Below, piece after piece: positions 1 to 10,249 of a stretch of 64,000 nucleotides of DNA. The notes beneath the pieces were generated by a model, which saw only the letters and a program-made list of their open reading frames with translations, was not told the DNA's origin and made no database searches. Both the position numbers and the translations under genes were made by a program. Position 1 is the first letter of the stretch. Every line of letters starts with the position of its first letter. Source of the DNA: an uncultured Gammaproteobacteria bacterium (GTDB lineage: Bacteria; Pseudomonadota; Gammaproteobacteria; Pseudomonadales; Pseudohongiellaceae). Where the stretch lies: positions 1-64,000 of the forward strand of contig CAJXSF010000007.1 of NCBI GenBank assembly GCA_913061515.1. Direction: 5' to 3'.

Positions 1-371
1 GTCTCCATATTGATTGCTTGGCGTAATCCAATTCGATCGGTCGTTAACGGGTGTTTACGTCTGCTTTCGCTAAATCGTTTGATAAGCGTTGGGCTGCTGG
101 CATCGAGAAAAATAATCTCGGTGCGCAGTGATATTTGCTTCAGCTGCTCGATGATCTCTGGCACTTGCTTTAAGTCAGAGGGAATATTGCGAGCATCGAT
201 ACTGACGGCTACCAGAGGCAAGTCGGTGCTCTGGGCACTTACCCGTTGTGCTAGCGCTGGCAAAAGGCTGGCGGGCAAGTTGTCGATGCAGTAATAGCCA
301 TGATCCTCAAGCATGTTGAGAGCAGTACTCTTACCTGAGCCGGATCGGCCGCTGATGATGAGCAGTTTCAC
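1..371 (-). CDS. rapZ: RapZ, RNase adapter / nucleotide-binding protein (partial)
   Basis: The first 123 codons are present and the gene runs off the left edge, so the C-terminal RNA-binding half is not visible. The protein begins VKLLIISGRSGSGKST, which holds the P-loop GRSGSGKS, followed by DHGYYCIDNLP, a sequence typical of the RapZ/YvcJ family. In enterobacteria RapZ directs RNase E to the GlmZ small RNA and so tunes amino-sugar supply; other lineages have a nucleotide-binding role only, so the exact function here is inferred. The start is GTG at 371 with an AGGCGA ribosome site about six bases upstream. It follows ptsN on the same strand after 78 bases, the usual rpoN-ptsN-rapZ order. 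Confidence 0.9.
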   Translation of the reverse strand, partial: MKLLIISGRSGSGKSTALNMLEDHGYYCIDNLPASLLPALAQRVSAQSTDLPLVAVSIDARNIPSDLKQVPEIIEQLKQISLRTEIIFLDASSPTLIKRFSESRRKHPLTTDRIGLRQAINME

Positions 372-449
372 AGTTTATCGCCTGAAGCTTAGGGCGGAGC
401 CAATAGCCCCGCGTTATTTTATCAGCTTTGCTAGCAGCTGAATGAATGA

Positions 450-899
450 CTAATTTTGCGTGGCAATTTCAAAAAGCTCTTGCGCGGTAGTCGCTTTTCG
501 CAGTTGCGCACAGAAACTGTCTTGATGAAATAAAGTGGCCAAAGCGCTTAAGACTTTCAAGTGTTCATCAGTTTCTTCTGCCGGCACAATCAAGACAAAC
601 AGTAAATCGACAGAACGAGAGTCGATGGCGTCAAAATCGATGCCTTCAGAAAGTGTCACTAGTGCGCCCGTGATCTTATCGCAGTCGGCAACTCGACAAT
701 GAGGAATCGCAATGCCATTGCCAATGCCAGTGCTGCCAAGCTGCTCTCTAGCGAGCAGTGCACTGTAGATATGGTCAGCCGACAGGGCTGGAGATTGTTC
801 AGCAATGAGCTCACTCACTGTCGTTAGAAAACGTTTTTTACTAACCCCGGGTAAGCTGCAAAAACAGCGCTCCGGAGTCAGAATGGTATCAATTCGCAT
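450..899 (-). CDS. ptsN: PtsN, nitrogen-regulatory phosphotransferase EIIA(Ntr)
   Basis: Predicted 149 residues. This is the terminal phospho-acceptor of the nitrogen-related PTS, which links PEP and nitrogen status to potassium transport and other regulators in the cytoplasm. The phosphorylated histidine lies in GIGNGIAIPH (His67 from this start). FDAIDSRSVDLLFVLIVPA is the conserved core that follows. I chose ATG at 899 over the upstream TTG at 908 because MRIDTILTP aligns with the start of Pseudomonas PtsN. It lies between rpoN and rapZ. The hpf gene that normally separates rpoN and ptsN is absent. Confidence 0.93.
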   Translation of the reverse strand: MRIDTILTPERCFCSLPGVSKKRFLTTVSELIAEQSPALSADHIYSALLAREQLGSTGIGNGIAIPHCRVADCDKITGALVTLSEGIDFDAIDSRSVDLLFVLIVPAEETDEHLKVLSALATLFHQDSFCAQLRKATTAQELFEIATQN

Positions 900-981
900 T
901 ATAGCCAAGTCTCAGAAGTCGAAAATTCATTGCTAATTTTAGCATTGCTGATGCTCAGTTTTGAGTCTTTTCGCAAACAAT

Positions 982-998
982 CGCTGTTAGAAACAGCG
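982..998 (-). terminator. Small hairpin between rpoN and ptsN
   Basis: Perfect 7-bp inverted repeat CGCTGTT/AACAGCG around a 3-base loop, 10 bases past the rpoN stop codon. On the minus strand the downstream bases are only moderately T-rich, so it could be a weak terminator, an RNA-processing site or chance. It sits in the 99-base gap where hpf is expected in related genomes. Confidence 0.3.
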
Positions 999-1007
999 GA
1001 AATCGAA

Positions 1008-2555
1008 TTAAACGAGTCTCTTGCGCTCATTTGATGGCGGGATTGAGAGTGATTCCCGGTATTTGGCGATAGTGCGGCGCGCAACATTGATTCCTTGCTC
1101 TTCTAATAATTTGGTGATTTTGCTGTCGCTCAAAGGTTTGCGCACATTCTCAGTAGAGATGAGTTTTTTGATTAACGCGCGTATAGCGGTTGAAGAGCAT
1201 TCGCCACCACCGGCTGTGCTGACATGGCTAGAGAAGAAGTATTTAAGTTCAAAGATCCCTTTAGGGGTGTGCATATATTTTTGCGTGGTCACGCGTGAGA
1301 TCGTCGATTCATGCATGCTGACCGCCTCGGCGATGTCATGAAGCACGAGCGGCTTCATCGCTTCTTCGCCGTATTCAAAAAAGCCTTTTTGATGTTCCAC
1401 GATACGAGTCGCCACTTTCATCAGTGTCTCGTTGCGACTCTGTAAACTCTTAATGAACCAACGCGCTTCTTGCAAATTATCCCGCAGATAATTGTTGTCA
1501 GAACTATTATCTGCGCGGCGCACTAACGAGGCGTACTCAGGGTTAACGCGAATCTTTGGAGCGGTATCGGGGTTAAGATCGACTCGCCAGCGGCCAGTCT
1601 CACTGTCTTTGCTAACAAATACATCCGGTACGATGTAAGTCGTAGAGGGAGGAGAAATTTCTGAGCCTGGGCGCGGATTCAGCTGCTCAATGACTTTGAT
1701 GGCATCTCGCAGTTCTGGCTCTTTTAACCGAGTCAGGCGCATTAGTTGGGCGTAGTCCCGATTACCCAGAAGGGCTAGGTGGTTCTTCACAATCTGTTTG
1801 GCGTGCTTCACGGGGACTGTCAGTAGCTCGTCTTCAAATTGTTCAAGTTGGATATAGAGGCACTCGGCTAAGTCGCGATAAGCCACGCCGACCGGATCGA
1901 ATTGTTGAATGCGGTGCAATACCGCGACAACTTCGTCTGGGTCGATGTCCAGTGAGCGAATCAGACTTGCGTGTATCGCCTCAACACTAACGGTGAGCAT
2001 GCCATTGGAATCAACGGCATCGATAATAGCAAGCCCGATAAGACGATCTGCGTCAGACATGGGGGTTAGGTTGAGTTGCCACATTAAATGGTCTTGCAGG
2101 GTCTCCTCGGCGCTATTGCGCGAATCGAAGTCCATGCTGTCGCCTTCATTGGAGGCGGAGCCAGCGCTGCCGGTTGTGTAATTGCTTTGGTAGACATCTT
2201 CCCAATTACTGTCGACGGATAAGTTTTCAGGAATGCTGTCTTCCCAACGATTATCGTCATCGTTGGCCTTAGCACTGAAGTCTGCATCATCGTTGCCGTT
2301 GTCTGATATAACTCGGTCTGCGCTGTATTCATCGCTTGAGGTGGAGCTTTCGGAATTAGTTTGTGCCGCTGCATCGGCTTTGGCGAAGGCCTCGTCGACG
2401 CCTTCTTCGATCTCGAGCATCGGGTTGGATTCTATTGCTTCGTAGATTTCTTGTTGCAGATCGAGTGTTGAGAGCTGTAGAAGGCGAATGGCTTGCTGCA
2501 GCTGTGGTGTCATGGTCAGTTGCTGACCCAACTTGAGCTGAAGCGATAATTTCAT
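1008..2555 (-). CDS. rpoN: RNA polymerase sigma-54 factor RpoN
   Basis: Predicted 515 residues, close to the usual 480-510. Region I is the Gln/Leu-rich N-terminus [20 protein letters not shown], which contacts activators. It is followed by a long acidic Ser/Asp/Asn-rich linker (about residues 50-160), the core-binding domain, and the C-terminal DNA-binding domain ending in the RpoN box [10 protein letters not shown] (about residues 492-501). It recognises -24/-12 promoters and needs ATP-driven activators. The ATG at 2555 matches the family N-terminus; nine further in-frame residues upstream (to 2582) are judged non-coding. It follows lptB by 144 bases. Confidence 0.96.
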   Translation of the reverse strand: MKLSLQLKLGQQLTMTPQLQQAIRLLQLSTLDLQQEIYEAIESNPMLEIEEGVDEAFAKADAAAQTNSESSTSSDEYSADRVISDNGNDDADFSAKANDDDNRWEDSIPENLSVDSNWEDVYQSNYTTGSAGSASNEGDSMDFDSRNSAEETLQDHLMWQLNLTPMSDADRLIGLAIIDAVDSNGMLTVSVEAIHASLIRSLDIDPDEVVAVLHRIQQFDPVGVAYRDLAECLYIQLEQFEDELLTVPVKHAKQIVKNHLALLGNRDYAQLMRLTRLKEPELRDAIKVIEQLNPRPGSEISPPSTTYIVPDVFVSKDSETGRWRVDLNPDTAPKIRVNPEYASLVRRADNSSDNNYLRDNLQEARWFIKSLQSRNETLMKVATRIVEHQKGFFEYGEEAMKPLVLHDIAEAVSMHESTISRVTTQKYMHTPKGIFELKYFFSSHVSTAGGGECSSTAIRALIKKLISTENVRKPLSDSKITKLLEEQGINVARRTIAKYRESLSIPPSNERKRLV

Positions 2556-2699
2556 AGTGATGAGTACTTCATAAAATGACAACTATGTCGGTGGATGTTA
2601 TAGGCGGCACTGCCGATCAATAGAGCCTACTGATCGATGAATAACCTCGCAGCAAGTATCGTGCCGTAAGTCACTAGCAAATTTCAAGCCCAATTTGAA

Positions 2700-3425
2700 T
2701 TAGATTTTAAATTGATGACCTAAATACACATCGCGGACTTTCTGATTGCTCAGAATCGTGTCTGCTGAGCCTTCGGCAATGATCTGGCCTTCGCTAACGA
2801 TATAGGCTTTTTCACAGATATCTAAGGTCTCACGGACGTTGTGATCGGTCAATAATACGCCAATGCCTTTCTGCTTGAGGTGGGTGATGATGTCTTTGAT
2901 ATCGCTAACGGAAATCGGGTCGACACCGGCAAAGGGCTCATCTAGCAAAATAAAACGTGGCTCTGCAGCTAGGGCGCGAGCGATTTCCGTTCGCCGCCGC
3001 TCTCCACCAGACAGGCTCATGCCCTTATTGTCGCGAATATGGGTAATGTGAAATTCCTGCAAGAGGCTTTCTAGTTTCTCATGACGCTGGGCTCGGGTTA
3101 GGGCCTTGCGTGTCTCAAGAATGGCCATGATGTTTTCCGCTACCGTTAAGGTTCGAAAAATAGATGAGTCTTGTGGGAGGTATCCAACGCCACGCTGTGC
3201 CCGTGCATGGATTGGCAGCATAGTGAGCTCGTCATTATCGAGCAGGATTGTGCCACCGTCGGCCTGTACTAGACCTACGATCATGTAGAAGCAAGTGGTT
3301 TTGCCGGCGCCATTAGGGCCGAGTAGGCCAACGATCTGTCCGCTATCGACACTGATAGAGACATCTCGGACAACAGTTCTGCCCTTATAGCTCTTGGCGA
3401 GGTGGCTGGCGCGTAGTGTGCTCAT
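2700..3425 (-). CDS. lptB: LptB, LPS export ABC transporter ATPase
   Basis: Predicted 241 residues, as in E. coli. It is the cytoplasmic ATPase that, with LptF and LptG, extracts LPS from the inner membrane and drives it along the Lpt bridge. Visible motifs are Walker [10 protein letters not shown] (36-44), signature LSGGE (138-142), Walker B FILLDEP (158-164) and the following GVDPIS and H-loop region TDHNVRET. The ATG at 3425 shares one base with the lptA stop codon (TGATG), which points to translational coupling. The 11 extra in-frame codons upstream lie inside lptA and are rejected. Confidence 0.96.
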   Translation of the reverse strand: MSTLRASHLAKSYKGRTVVRDVSISVDSGQIVGLLGPNGAGKTTCFYMIVGLVQADGGTILLDNDELTMLPIHARAQRGVGYLPQDSSIFRTLTVAENIMAILETRKALTRAQRHEKLESLLQEFHITHIRDNKGMSLSGGERRRTEIARALAAEPRFILLDEPFAGVDPISVSDIKDIITHLKQKGIGVLLTDHNVRETLDICEKAYIVSEGQIIAEGSADTILSNQKVRDVYLGHQFKI

Positions 3426-3925
3426 CAATTGGACTGCGAGCTCAAAGAGCCGCTGCAAGCTTGGCCGGAGGTAGCGCCAGTTTCGATGGTATGACGAATT
3501 TGAGCGCAGCTCAGTGTAGTGCCTGGCTGATTGAAGTGGGCATTGCCAATGAATTCCACGATGCCCTGTGTGCCTGCGTAGTAGTTAATGGTTTCGCTGT
3601 CGCCGGTGAGGGTGTCTGAGTCAGTGTTTGCGAGTTGTTCAAAATTAGCCGGAGTTCCATTAAGTTTTACTTGCTGTAACTGATTGTTTTGGTTGTATTC
3701 GAGCACTGCCACGTCGCCTGTCAGTTCAATATCGCCTTGGCGCACAAAGACGTTATCGCGCAGAGTAATCACGCGTAGGCCATTGATTGTTTCAATAGTG
3801 GTTTCGCCTTCAGCGCTGTACTCGTGGCTCTGCGTCGCATCTTGTGCCAAAACGCTGGCGGCACAGCTCAGGCATAGGCTTATTAACGCTAGCGTGGCTC
3901 TACTGTTAATTCGATTGAACTTCAT
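3425..3925 (-). CDS. lptA: LptA, periplasmic LPS bridge protein
   Basis: Predicted 166 residues with a signal peptide of about 27 residues ending near ASVLAQ. The mature part is an OstA/LptA beta-jellyroll domain, with recognisable stretches such as [21 protein letters not shown]. LptA subunits form the periplasmic filament that carries LPS from LptC to LptD. The start overlaps the lptC 3' end by 20 bases, and the stop is coupled to lptB. Order kdsD-kdsC-lptC-lptA-lptB is the classical LPS operon. Confidence 0.93.
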   Translation of the reverse strand: MKFNRINSRATLALISLCLSCAASVLAQDATQSHEYSAEGETTIETINGLRVITLRDNVFVRQGDIELTGDVAVLEYNQNNQLQQVKLNGTPANFEQLANTDSDTLTGDSETINYYAGTQGIVEFIGNAHFNQPGTTLSCAQIRHTIETGATSGQACSGSLSSQSN

Positions 3926-4568
3926 ATCGGCCCTTGACCTGCGAAAGAAAGGTCATTGTGTCTTGCTTTAAATCTGCTCTCATTCCCACAGCAGTTTGAT
4001 GCAAGGTGTTAGTGATCATTGTGACTTCTCGGTCAGTGTTCATCGTTTCGCTTTCGGGAAATAGCGACATAAAGCTAGTTGTGAGAGTCATACGATTGCC
4101 CAGCTCGTCGATCTGAAAGAGCTCCACGTCATCGCTCAAATCTAGCTGGTCAATGCGCCCGTCCTCGTCGGCTGCGAGGATTTTGCCCGATCTAGCAATG
4201 ATATTCCAGAGCGCACCTGATTCTTGATAAAGGCGCACATAGGGGTCGCTTAGCTGTGTGGTATTGTCTAGAAAATGGACTTGGCGGCTCGCCTCTAACG
4301 TGTACTCAATATTGCCAAGAGGGTCGTAAAGCACGCTTGTGACACCGTTGGAGTAGGCGTCAAAAGTAATGGCGGTAGTTGTTTGAGCGGTATCGGTCAG
4401 GGCGTGGTTCGCGCGTTGCTCTAGCGCACTGCGCCCTGCGAAGAACGCTAGAATGATCAGGGCTGAGACCACCCAGAACCGCAGCCCACTGAGCAACGCT
4501 TTGAGGTCGATGATCTTGCTCACTTCGCTGGCGGCGTTCGGCTCAGAGATAGGGGGCGATGGCGTCAT
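3906..4568 (-). CDS. lptC: LptC, inner-membrane LPS transport protein
   Basis: Predicted 220 residues, a little longer than the usual 190 because of an N-terminal extension of about 30 residues before the single membrane segment (FWVVSALIILAFFAG). The rest is the periplasmic jellyroll that hands LPS from LptBFG to LptA. The start at 4568 (MTPSPPISEP) follows an AGGG ribosome site and overlaps the kdsC end by 26 bases; the open frame extends further upstream, but that part lies inside kdsC. Identity rests on length, topology and position more than on strong sequence motifs. Confidence 0.88.
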   Translation of the reverse strand: MTPSPPISEPNAASEVSKIIDLKALLSGLRFWVVSALIILAFFAGRSALEQRANHALTDTAQTTTAITFDAYSNGVTSVLYDPLGNIEYTLEASRQVHFLDNTTQLSDPYVRLYQESGALWNIIARSGKILAADEDGRIDQLDLSDDVELFQIDELGNRMTLTTSFMSLFPESETMNTDREVTMITNTLHQTAVGMRADLKQDTMTFLSQVKGRYEVQSN

Positions 4569-5082
4569 CGTAAAGACCCTGGGCTTGTAGTATGAAATCA
4601 CAGACTTCTCGAACAGCACCTAGGCCACCGGCACTTTCGGTCTGCACGTGTGCCACTTCTTTCACAGTGCTGTGCGCATTGGGCACTGAGAACCCCAGAC
4701 GCACAGCTTTAAGTACTTGAATGTCGGGTAAATCGTCGCCGACATAGGCGATTTGGCTAGGGTCTAGTTTTTCTTTTTTGCATAGCTCGTTAAGTGCGTC
4801 GAGTTTGTCTTCGCGCCCTTGTATGATGATCTCTATGCCGAGATTAGCGGCGCGCTTGCTTAGCAATTGCGACTTGCGCCCACTAAGAATGCCTACTCTT
4901 ACACCATAACGTTGCAATAGTTTGATGCCTTGGCCGTCGAGAGTACTGAATGCTTTGATTTCTTCTCCACTGTCGGCGAGGAATAGCTCTCCGGCTGTAA
5001 GAACGCCGTCGACATCAAGTAGTAAAAGGGTGACAGCGCGCGCACGCTCCATGGCGTCGCTAGGATCAATCGTGAATAACAT
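4543..5082 (-). CDS. kdsC: KdsC, 3-deoxy-D-manno-octulosonate 8-phosphate phosphatase
   Basis: Predicted 179 residues. It removes phosphate from Kdo-8-phosphate in the cytoplasm before activation by KdsB. It is a HAD-superfamily C0-type phosphatase: nucleophile motif DVDGVLT (from about residue 23), the Ser/Gly motif VGILSGRKS, and the acidic motif YVGDDLPD. The ATG at 5082 is chosen because GGGGAG lies seven bases upstream; the ORF could also start at TTG 5115 or ATG 5097. It is followed by lptC and preceded by kdsD, the enzyme that makes the pathway's first intermediate. Confidence 0.94.
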   Translation of the reverse strand: MLFTIDPSDAMERARAVTLLLLDVDGVLTAGELFLADSGEEIKAFSTLDGQGIKLLQRYGVRVGILSGRKSQLLSKRAANLGIEIIIQGREDKLDALNELCKKEKLDPSQIAYVGDDLPDIQVLKAVRLGFSVPNAHSTVKEVAHVQTESAGGLGAVREVCDFILQAQGLYDDAIAPYL

Positions 5083-5124
5083 TGCTTGACTCCCCATTCG
5101 TAAATACTTTTGCAAGAACCGACA

Positions 5125-6099
5125 TTAGACCACATTCGCTTGTAGCAGGTCGTGCATCCGGATAACCCCGTCAAGTTCGCCATTTGCGTCTGTGACTATC
5201 AAGGTATAAACACTGTTCTCTTGCATCATTAGCACGGCTTCAGTGGCCAATGCGTTTTCCTGAATTTTCTTGCTGTCTACGGACATGACATCGCGGATAA
5301 AGGTTTTATGGATATCTTTGCCTGAGTCCAGCGTTCGCCGTAAATCCCCATCGGTGAAGACGCCGCACAAATGGCCTTGCTGGTCAATAACGGTTGTCAT
5401 GCCGAGCCCTTTGCGCGAGACCTCTAACAAGGCGTCGCTAAGCAGGGTGTCTGGTCCAACTTTCGGGATCGCGTCACCGCCATGCATGATGTCTTTCACT
5501 TTAAGTAAGAGGCGACGGCCAAGTTTGCCACCGGGGTGGGAGAACGCGAATTCCTCCGGGGTGAATCCGCGCGCTTCTAATAGTGCCATTGCTAAGGCAT
5601 CGCCCAATACAAGCGTCACAGTGGTGCTAGAGGTGGGAGCTAAGCCAAGTGGGCAGGCCTCTTCTTCGACATAGCCATTTAAATGCGCGTCTGCAGTTGT
5701 GGCTAAAATAGATTCGGGGTCTCCGGTAATGCTGATTAACGCTATTCCTTTGCGTTTTAGCGTTGGCAAAATAGTCACAATCTCAGAGGCAGTGCCTGAG
5801 TAAGAGATTGCGATGACCACATCTTGATCCGTGATCATGCCTAGATCTCCGTGGCTGGCTTCGCCTGGATGCACGAACATCGCTGGGGTGCCAGTGCTAG
5901 ACAGGGTTGCTGCTATTTTGCGGCCAATAAGGCCAGACTTGCCCATGCCAATGACCACTACACGTCCGGTACATTTGAGCATTAAGTCGCAGGCGGTGAC
6001 AAAGGCATTGTCAATTCTGCTGCGCAGCTGGTCGATGGCGCGGTACTCAATGTCGATTGTTCGCAGGGCGCGTTGAATCAGGAAGTTTTCTTCACTCAT
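5125..6099 (-). CDS. kdsD: KdsD, D-arabinose 5-phosphate isomerase
   Basis: Predicted 324 residues. It converts ribulose 5-phosphate to arabinose 5-phosphate, the first step of Kdo synthesis for the LPS inner core. An N-terminal SIS domain carries VVVIGMGKSGLIGRKIAAT and the catalytic-histidine region VHPGEASHGDLGMI. A pair of CBS domains fills the C-terminal third (from about residue 205). The ATG at 6099 is preferred over the GTG at 6108 because MSEENF matches the family length and has purine-rich sequence just upstream. It lies between yrbG and kdsC. Confidence 0.95.
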   Translation of the reverse strand: MSEENFLIQRALRTIDIEYRAIDQLRSRIDNAFVTACDLMLKCTGRVVVIGMGKSGLIGRKIAATLSSTGTPAMFVHPGEASHGDLGMITDQDVVIAISYSGTASEIVTILPTLKRKGIALISITGDPESILATTADAHLNGYVEEEACPLGLAPTSSTTVTLVLGDALAMALLEARGFTPEEFAFSHPGGKLGRRLLLKVKDIMHGGDAIPKVGPDTLLSDALLEVSRKGLGMTTVIDQQGHLCGVFTDGDLRRTLDSGKDIHKTFIRDVMSVDSKKIQENALATEAVLMMQENSVYTLIVTDANGELDGVIRMHDLLQANVV

Positions 6100-6147
6100 T
6101 GCCGTCACTTCTTTCTTGACGATGCAGAGCTCACCAATCGGAGAGCA

Positions 6148-7107
6148 CTAAATCTGTTGATACATTACGAGGAACCAGGAGACGTACATCAGTAAAAATA
6201 CCGCGCCGCTTCCTCGGCCTATGTTCTTTCCAGTCTTGACTGTCCAATAACAAATGGCGGCGAGCACCAAGGTCATGATCAGCATTGTCGCATAATCGCG
6301 ATAGAACAGGCTGCTTTCAATGGAGCCGGCAGCCAATAAGCCAGGAAATGGCAGCACGACAAGCAGATTGAGGATGTTGGAGCCGACGATATTGCCAAGG
6401 GCGAGATCTGAATGTCCGCGCAGCACGCTGGCCACACAGGCCGCTAGTTCTGGAAGGCTGGTCCCGAGCGCCACAATCGTTAAGCCTATTATGGCGGATG
6501 AGACTCCCATGCGGGTGGCAATTGAGCTAGCGCCTCCGATGAGCGCCTCTGCCCCGGCCACTAACAGTATCAAGCCAAACATGAGCATGAGTGTCGCACG
6601 AAGGACATTGACTGGAGGAATTTCTGGAACTTCAGCGTCATCTTCACCGTGCTCTTGCTTTTTTACCCCTTGTCGAACAAGTCGATAGGCAAGAAAAGCT
6701 AGCACTGCAATCAAAATAAAGCTGTCGTTCAGCCCTAAATGGAGGTCAGCGAAAAGAACCCCAGTTACTACTGTAACAAGTAGTAAGGCTGGCAGTTCTT
6801 TCTTTATAAGCGATTTAGGGGGGGTGATTGGACGTAAAAGGGTTGCGATCCCGAGTGCAACCCCTATATTGAATATATTCGATCCTAAGGCATTGCCGAT
6901 GGCGATTGGCGCTTGTTGCTCTAAGGCAGCCACGGCAGAGGAGAAGAATTCGGGTGCGGAGGTGCCGAAAGCCACAATGGTGAGGCCGATCATCAAGGGC
7001 GCAACCCCTAGGTTAAACGCGATTGCTGACGCGCCGGCAACGAATTTATCTGCACCCCAAATGAGACCCAGAAAACCTAAAACTACGATAACAACGTCTA
7101 ACAGCAT
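6148..7107 (-). CDS. yrbG: YrbG-type Na+/Ca2+ exchanger family protein
   Basis: Predicted 319 residues and about ten membrane segments. It shows the two inverted repeats of the CaCA exchanger family: GLTIVAFGTSAPEF near residue 40 and GLTIVALGTSLPEL near residue 205, each followed by a GN.LGSN or GNIVGSN motif. The acidic loop between the halves (KKQEHGEDDAEVPE) is typical. The family exchanges sodium for calcium across the inner membrane; the substrate here is inferred. It is in the usual position upstream of kdsD. In E. coli the divergent neighbour would be mlaF; here it is mlaC. Confidence 0.9.
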   Translation of the reverse strand: MLLDVVIVVLGFLGLIWGADKFVAGASAIAFNLGVAPLMIGLTIVAFGTSAPEFFSSAVAALEQQAPIAIGNALGSNIFNIGVALGIATLLRPITPPKSLIKKELPALLLVTVVTGVLFADLHLGLNDSFILIAVLAFLAYRLVRQGVKKQEHGEDDAEVPEIPPVNVLRATLMLMFGLILLVAGAEALIGGASSIATRMGVSSAIIGLTIVALGTSLPELAACVASVLRGHSDLALGNIVGSNILNLLVVLPFPGLLAAGSIESSLFYRDYATMLIMTLVLAAICYWTVKTGKNIGRGSGAVFLLMYVSWFLVMYQQI

Positions 7108-7340
7108 AAGACCTGATTGCGAGCCAAAAAAGTAAGGGCACCAATTAGACGAAGGAATATTAATGTTTGCAAGTAGTAATTTATTGCGACTGCGGTTTGA
7201 TGTAAACTCTGCGCAGCTTTCTAAGAGCAGAGACGCTTCATCAGTCAGTGCTGTGAAAGGGCCATTTTGCCTAATCTACGCAAGCAAATTTAGCAGGCAC
7301 AAAAATAAGCGTTTACTGAATTAATAGGAGAAATGCTCAC

Positions 7341-7943
7341 GTGATTAAATTCAACCGATTACTCGTTATCAGTCTACTCGCCTTCGTGGCGCCGTTAATC
7401 AACGCCGCCGAGGAAATGTCCGCTGTAGACTCGGCGCGCACGTCAGTCAATGAGCTTCTCGCTAAGGTAGAGGAATTAAAGCCCTACTTTGAATCTGACC
7501 GTGATCGCTATTTTAGTGGTATTCAAGAGTCACTGAGTAAGTTTGTGGATTTTGATGAAGTGGCCACAGGCGTCATGGCGCGCTATGCCGAACAAGCCAG
7601 TGCCGACCAAATCAGTCGCTTCGGTGACAAACTCAAGTCAACGCTGACCCGATTCTACGGCGCTGCGCTTGTGGGTTACGATGGCCAAGAGTTGGTATTC
7701 CTGCCTGCTGGGCGGCCATCACCGGACCCTGAAGAGAATACCAATGTGCGCATGGAAATCTCTGCAAACAATAGCAAGGTAGAGTTGCAATACACTCTGT
7801 TTTTGAATGAGGCGCGCGAGTGGAAGCTTAAAAACTTATACCTCAGCGGTATCAACCTGCGTAGACAATATTACACACAGTTTTCAGCATTGATGAATCG
7901 ATATGGCAATGACATCGACCAAGTGATTGAAAACTGGCAGTAA
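7341..7943 (+). CDS. mlaC: MlaC/Ttg2D, periplasmic phospholipid-binding protein
   Basis: Predicted 200 residues with a signal peptide (residues 1-22, ending INA). The remainder resembles MlaC: KFVDFDEVATGVMARY, then FGDKLKSTLTRFYGAAL, and near the C-terminus WKLKNLYLSGINLRRQYY. MlaC shuttles phospholipid through the periplasm between the MlaA-porin complex and the inner-membrane MlaFEDB complex. The start is GTG at 7341 with TAGGAG upstream at a long spacing; a nearer ATG (7333) hits a stop codon within four codons. No mlaF, mlaE, mlaD or mlaB is present on either side, which is unusual. Confidence 0.88.
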   Translation: MIKFNRLLVISLLAFVAPLINAAEEMSAVDSARTSVNELLAKVEELKPYFESDRDRYFSGIQESLSKFVDFDEVATGVMARYAEQASADQISRFGDKLKSTLTRFYGAALVGYDGQELVFLPAGRPSPDPEENTNVRMEISANNSKVELQYTLFLNEAREWKLKNLYLSGINLRRQYYTQFSALMNRYGNDIDQVIENWQ

Positions 7944-8010
7944 TTCGATTGTGCCCTAGGCAGCATCGCTTGGGGTGCTTTAAAAGCACGAATATAGATA
8001 GGTTGAATTT

Positions 8011-8256
8011 ATGATGATTGATGCAGGTCAGATTCAAGAGTTGCTAGTCGCGCAACTCCCAGAATGCGAAATAAATGTCGTTGGGGAAGGGGGCAAGTTT
8101 CAGGTCTTAGCGATCGGAGATGTGTTTTCTGGACTTAACCCTGTGAAAAGACAACAAAAAGTGTACCAAATTCTAAATCCTCATATTGCCTCTGGCGCTA
8201 TTCATGCCGTCAGCATGCGCTTGATGACAGTTCAAGAACAAGCCGCCCAGGCTTGA
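8011..8256 (+). CDS. ibaG: BolA-family protein IbaG/YrbA
   Basis: Predicted 81 residues, the usual size for the short BolA proteins next to murA. It has the class II KH-like fold signature, with HAVSMRLMTVQEQAA at the end and a conserved His in the final helix. These proteins pair with monothiol glutaredoxins and take part in iron-sulfur and acid-stress physiology. The start may be ATG 8011 or the next codon, ATG 8014. It sits between mlaC and murA, with the STAS-domain gene mlaB missing between mlaC and ibaG. Confidence 0.9.
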   Translation: MMIDAGQIQELLVAQLPECEINVVGEGGKFQVLAIGDVFSGLNPVKRQQKVYQILNPHIASGAIHAVSMRLMTVQEQAAQA

Positions 8257-8273
8257 CATCACCCATTCTTTAG

Positions 8274-9548
<1,275 letters not shown>

Positions 9549-9598
9549 TAAGTGCGCTACGGCGTCAACATTGAATCAGCAACAGGCTTTATAAGCGT

Positions 9599-10249
9599 AT
9601 GAGTGCAACGAATTATCAGAAAATCGTGATCGCCCTTACCAAGGGGCGCATTCTAGATGAAGTATTACCTTTGTTTGAACAGGCAGGTATTGCCCCTCTA
9701 GAAGATATCCACGTCAGTCGTAAGCTGATATTTGATACCACTGTGCCTGGCGTGCAGATCATGGTGATTCGTGGCTCTGATGTGCCAACCTACGTCGAGT
9801 TTGGCAGTGCTGATATCGGGGTTGTTGGCAAAGACTTGCTGATGGAGCATGGTAGTGAAGATTTCTATGAACCATTGGATTTGCATTTGGCAAAGTGTCG
9901 ACTTATGACAGCCGCGCCTGTAGGCGTGGCGCCTGTACAAGGGCGCGTCAAGGTTGCGACTAAATTTGCCAATATCACTAAACGTTACTTCGCCGAGCAG
10001 GGTGCGCAGATCGATGTGATTAAGCTCAATGGCGCGCTCGAATTGGCGCCATCCATGGGGCTTGCCGATATCATTGTCGACATCGTCGATAGTGGTAATA
10101 CGCTCAAGGCCAATGGCCTAGAGCCGCTTGCGTTAATTGCGCACATTAGTTCACGGGTGATTGTCAACAAGGCGGCAATGAAGATGAAGCACGCGGTAAT
10201 AAATCCGTTATTGCAGAGGCTTGCTGAAGCGGTTGAGGCCAAGAAATGA
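9599..10249 (+). CDS. hisG: HisG, ATP phosphoribosyltransferase (short form)
   Basis: Predicted 216 residues, so this is the short HisG that lacks the C-terminal ACT-like regulatory domain. It condenses ATP and PRPP, the first step of histidine synthesis. The motifs VIALTKGRI near the start and the PRPP-binding stretch [19 protein letters not shown] are clear. Short HisG enzymes need HisZ as regulatory subunit; hisZ is not in this window. The stop overlaps the hisD start by four bases (ATGA). murA-hisG-hisD is the common gammaproteobacterial order. Confidence 0.95.
   Translation: MSATNYQKIVIALTKGRILDEVLPLFEQAGIAPLEDIHVSRKLIFDTTVPGVQIMVIRGSDVPTYVEFGSADIGVVGKDLLMEHGSEDFYEPLDLHLAKCRLMTAAPVGVAPVQGRVKVATKFANITKRYFAEQGAQIDVIKLNGALELAPSMGLADIIVDIVDSGNTLKANGLEPLALIAHISSRVIVNKAAMKMKHAVINPLLQRLAEAVEAKK

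Noticed and set aside
10-294. Plus-strand open frame at the left edge
   Set aside because: It is the antisense shadow of rapZ, whose P-loop is clear on the minus strand.
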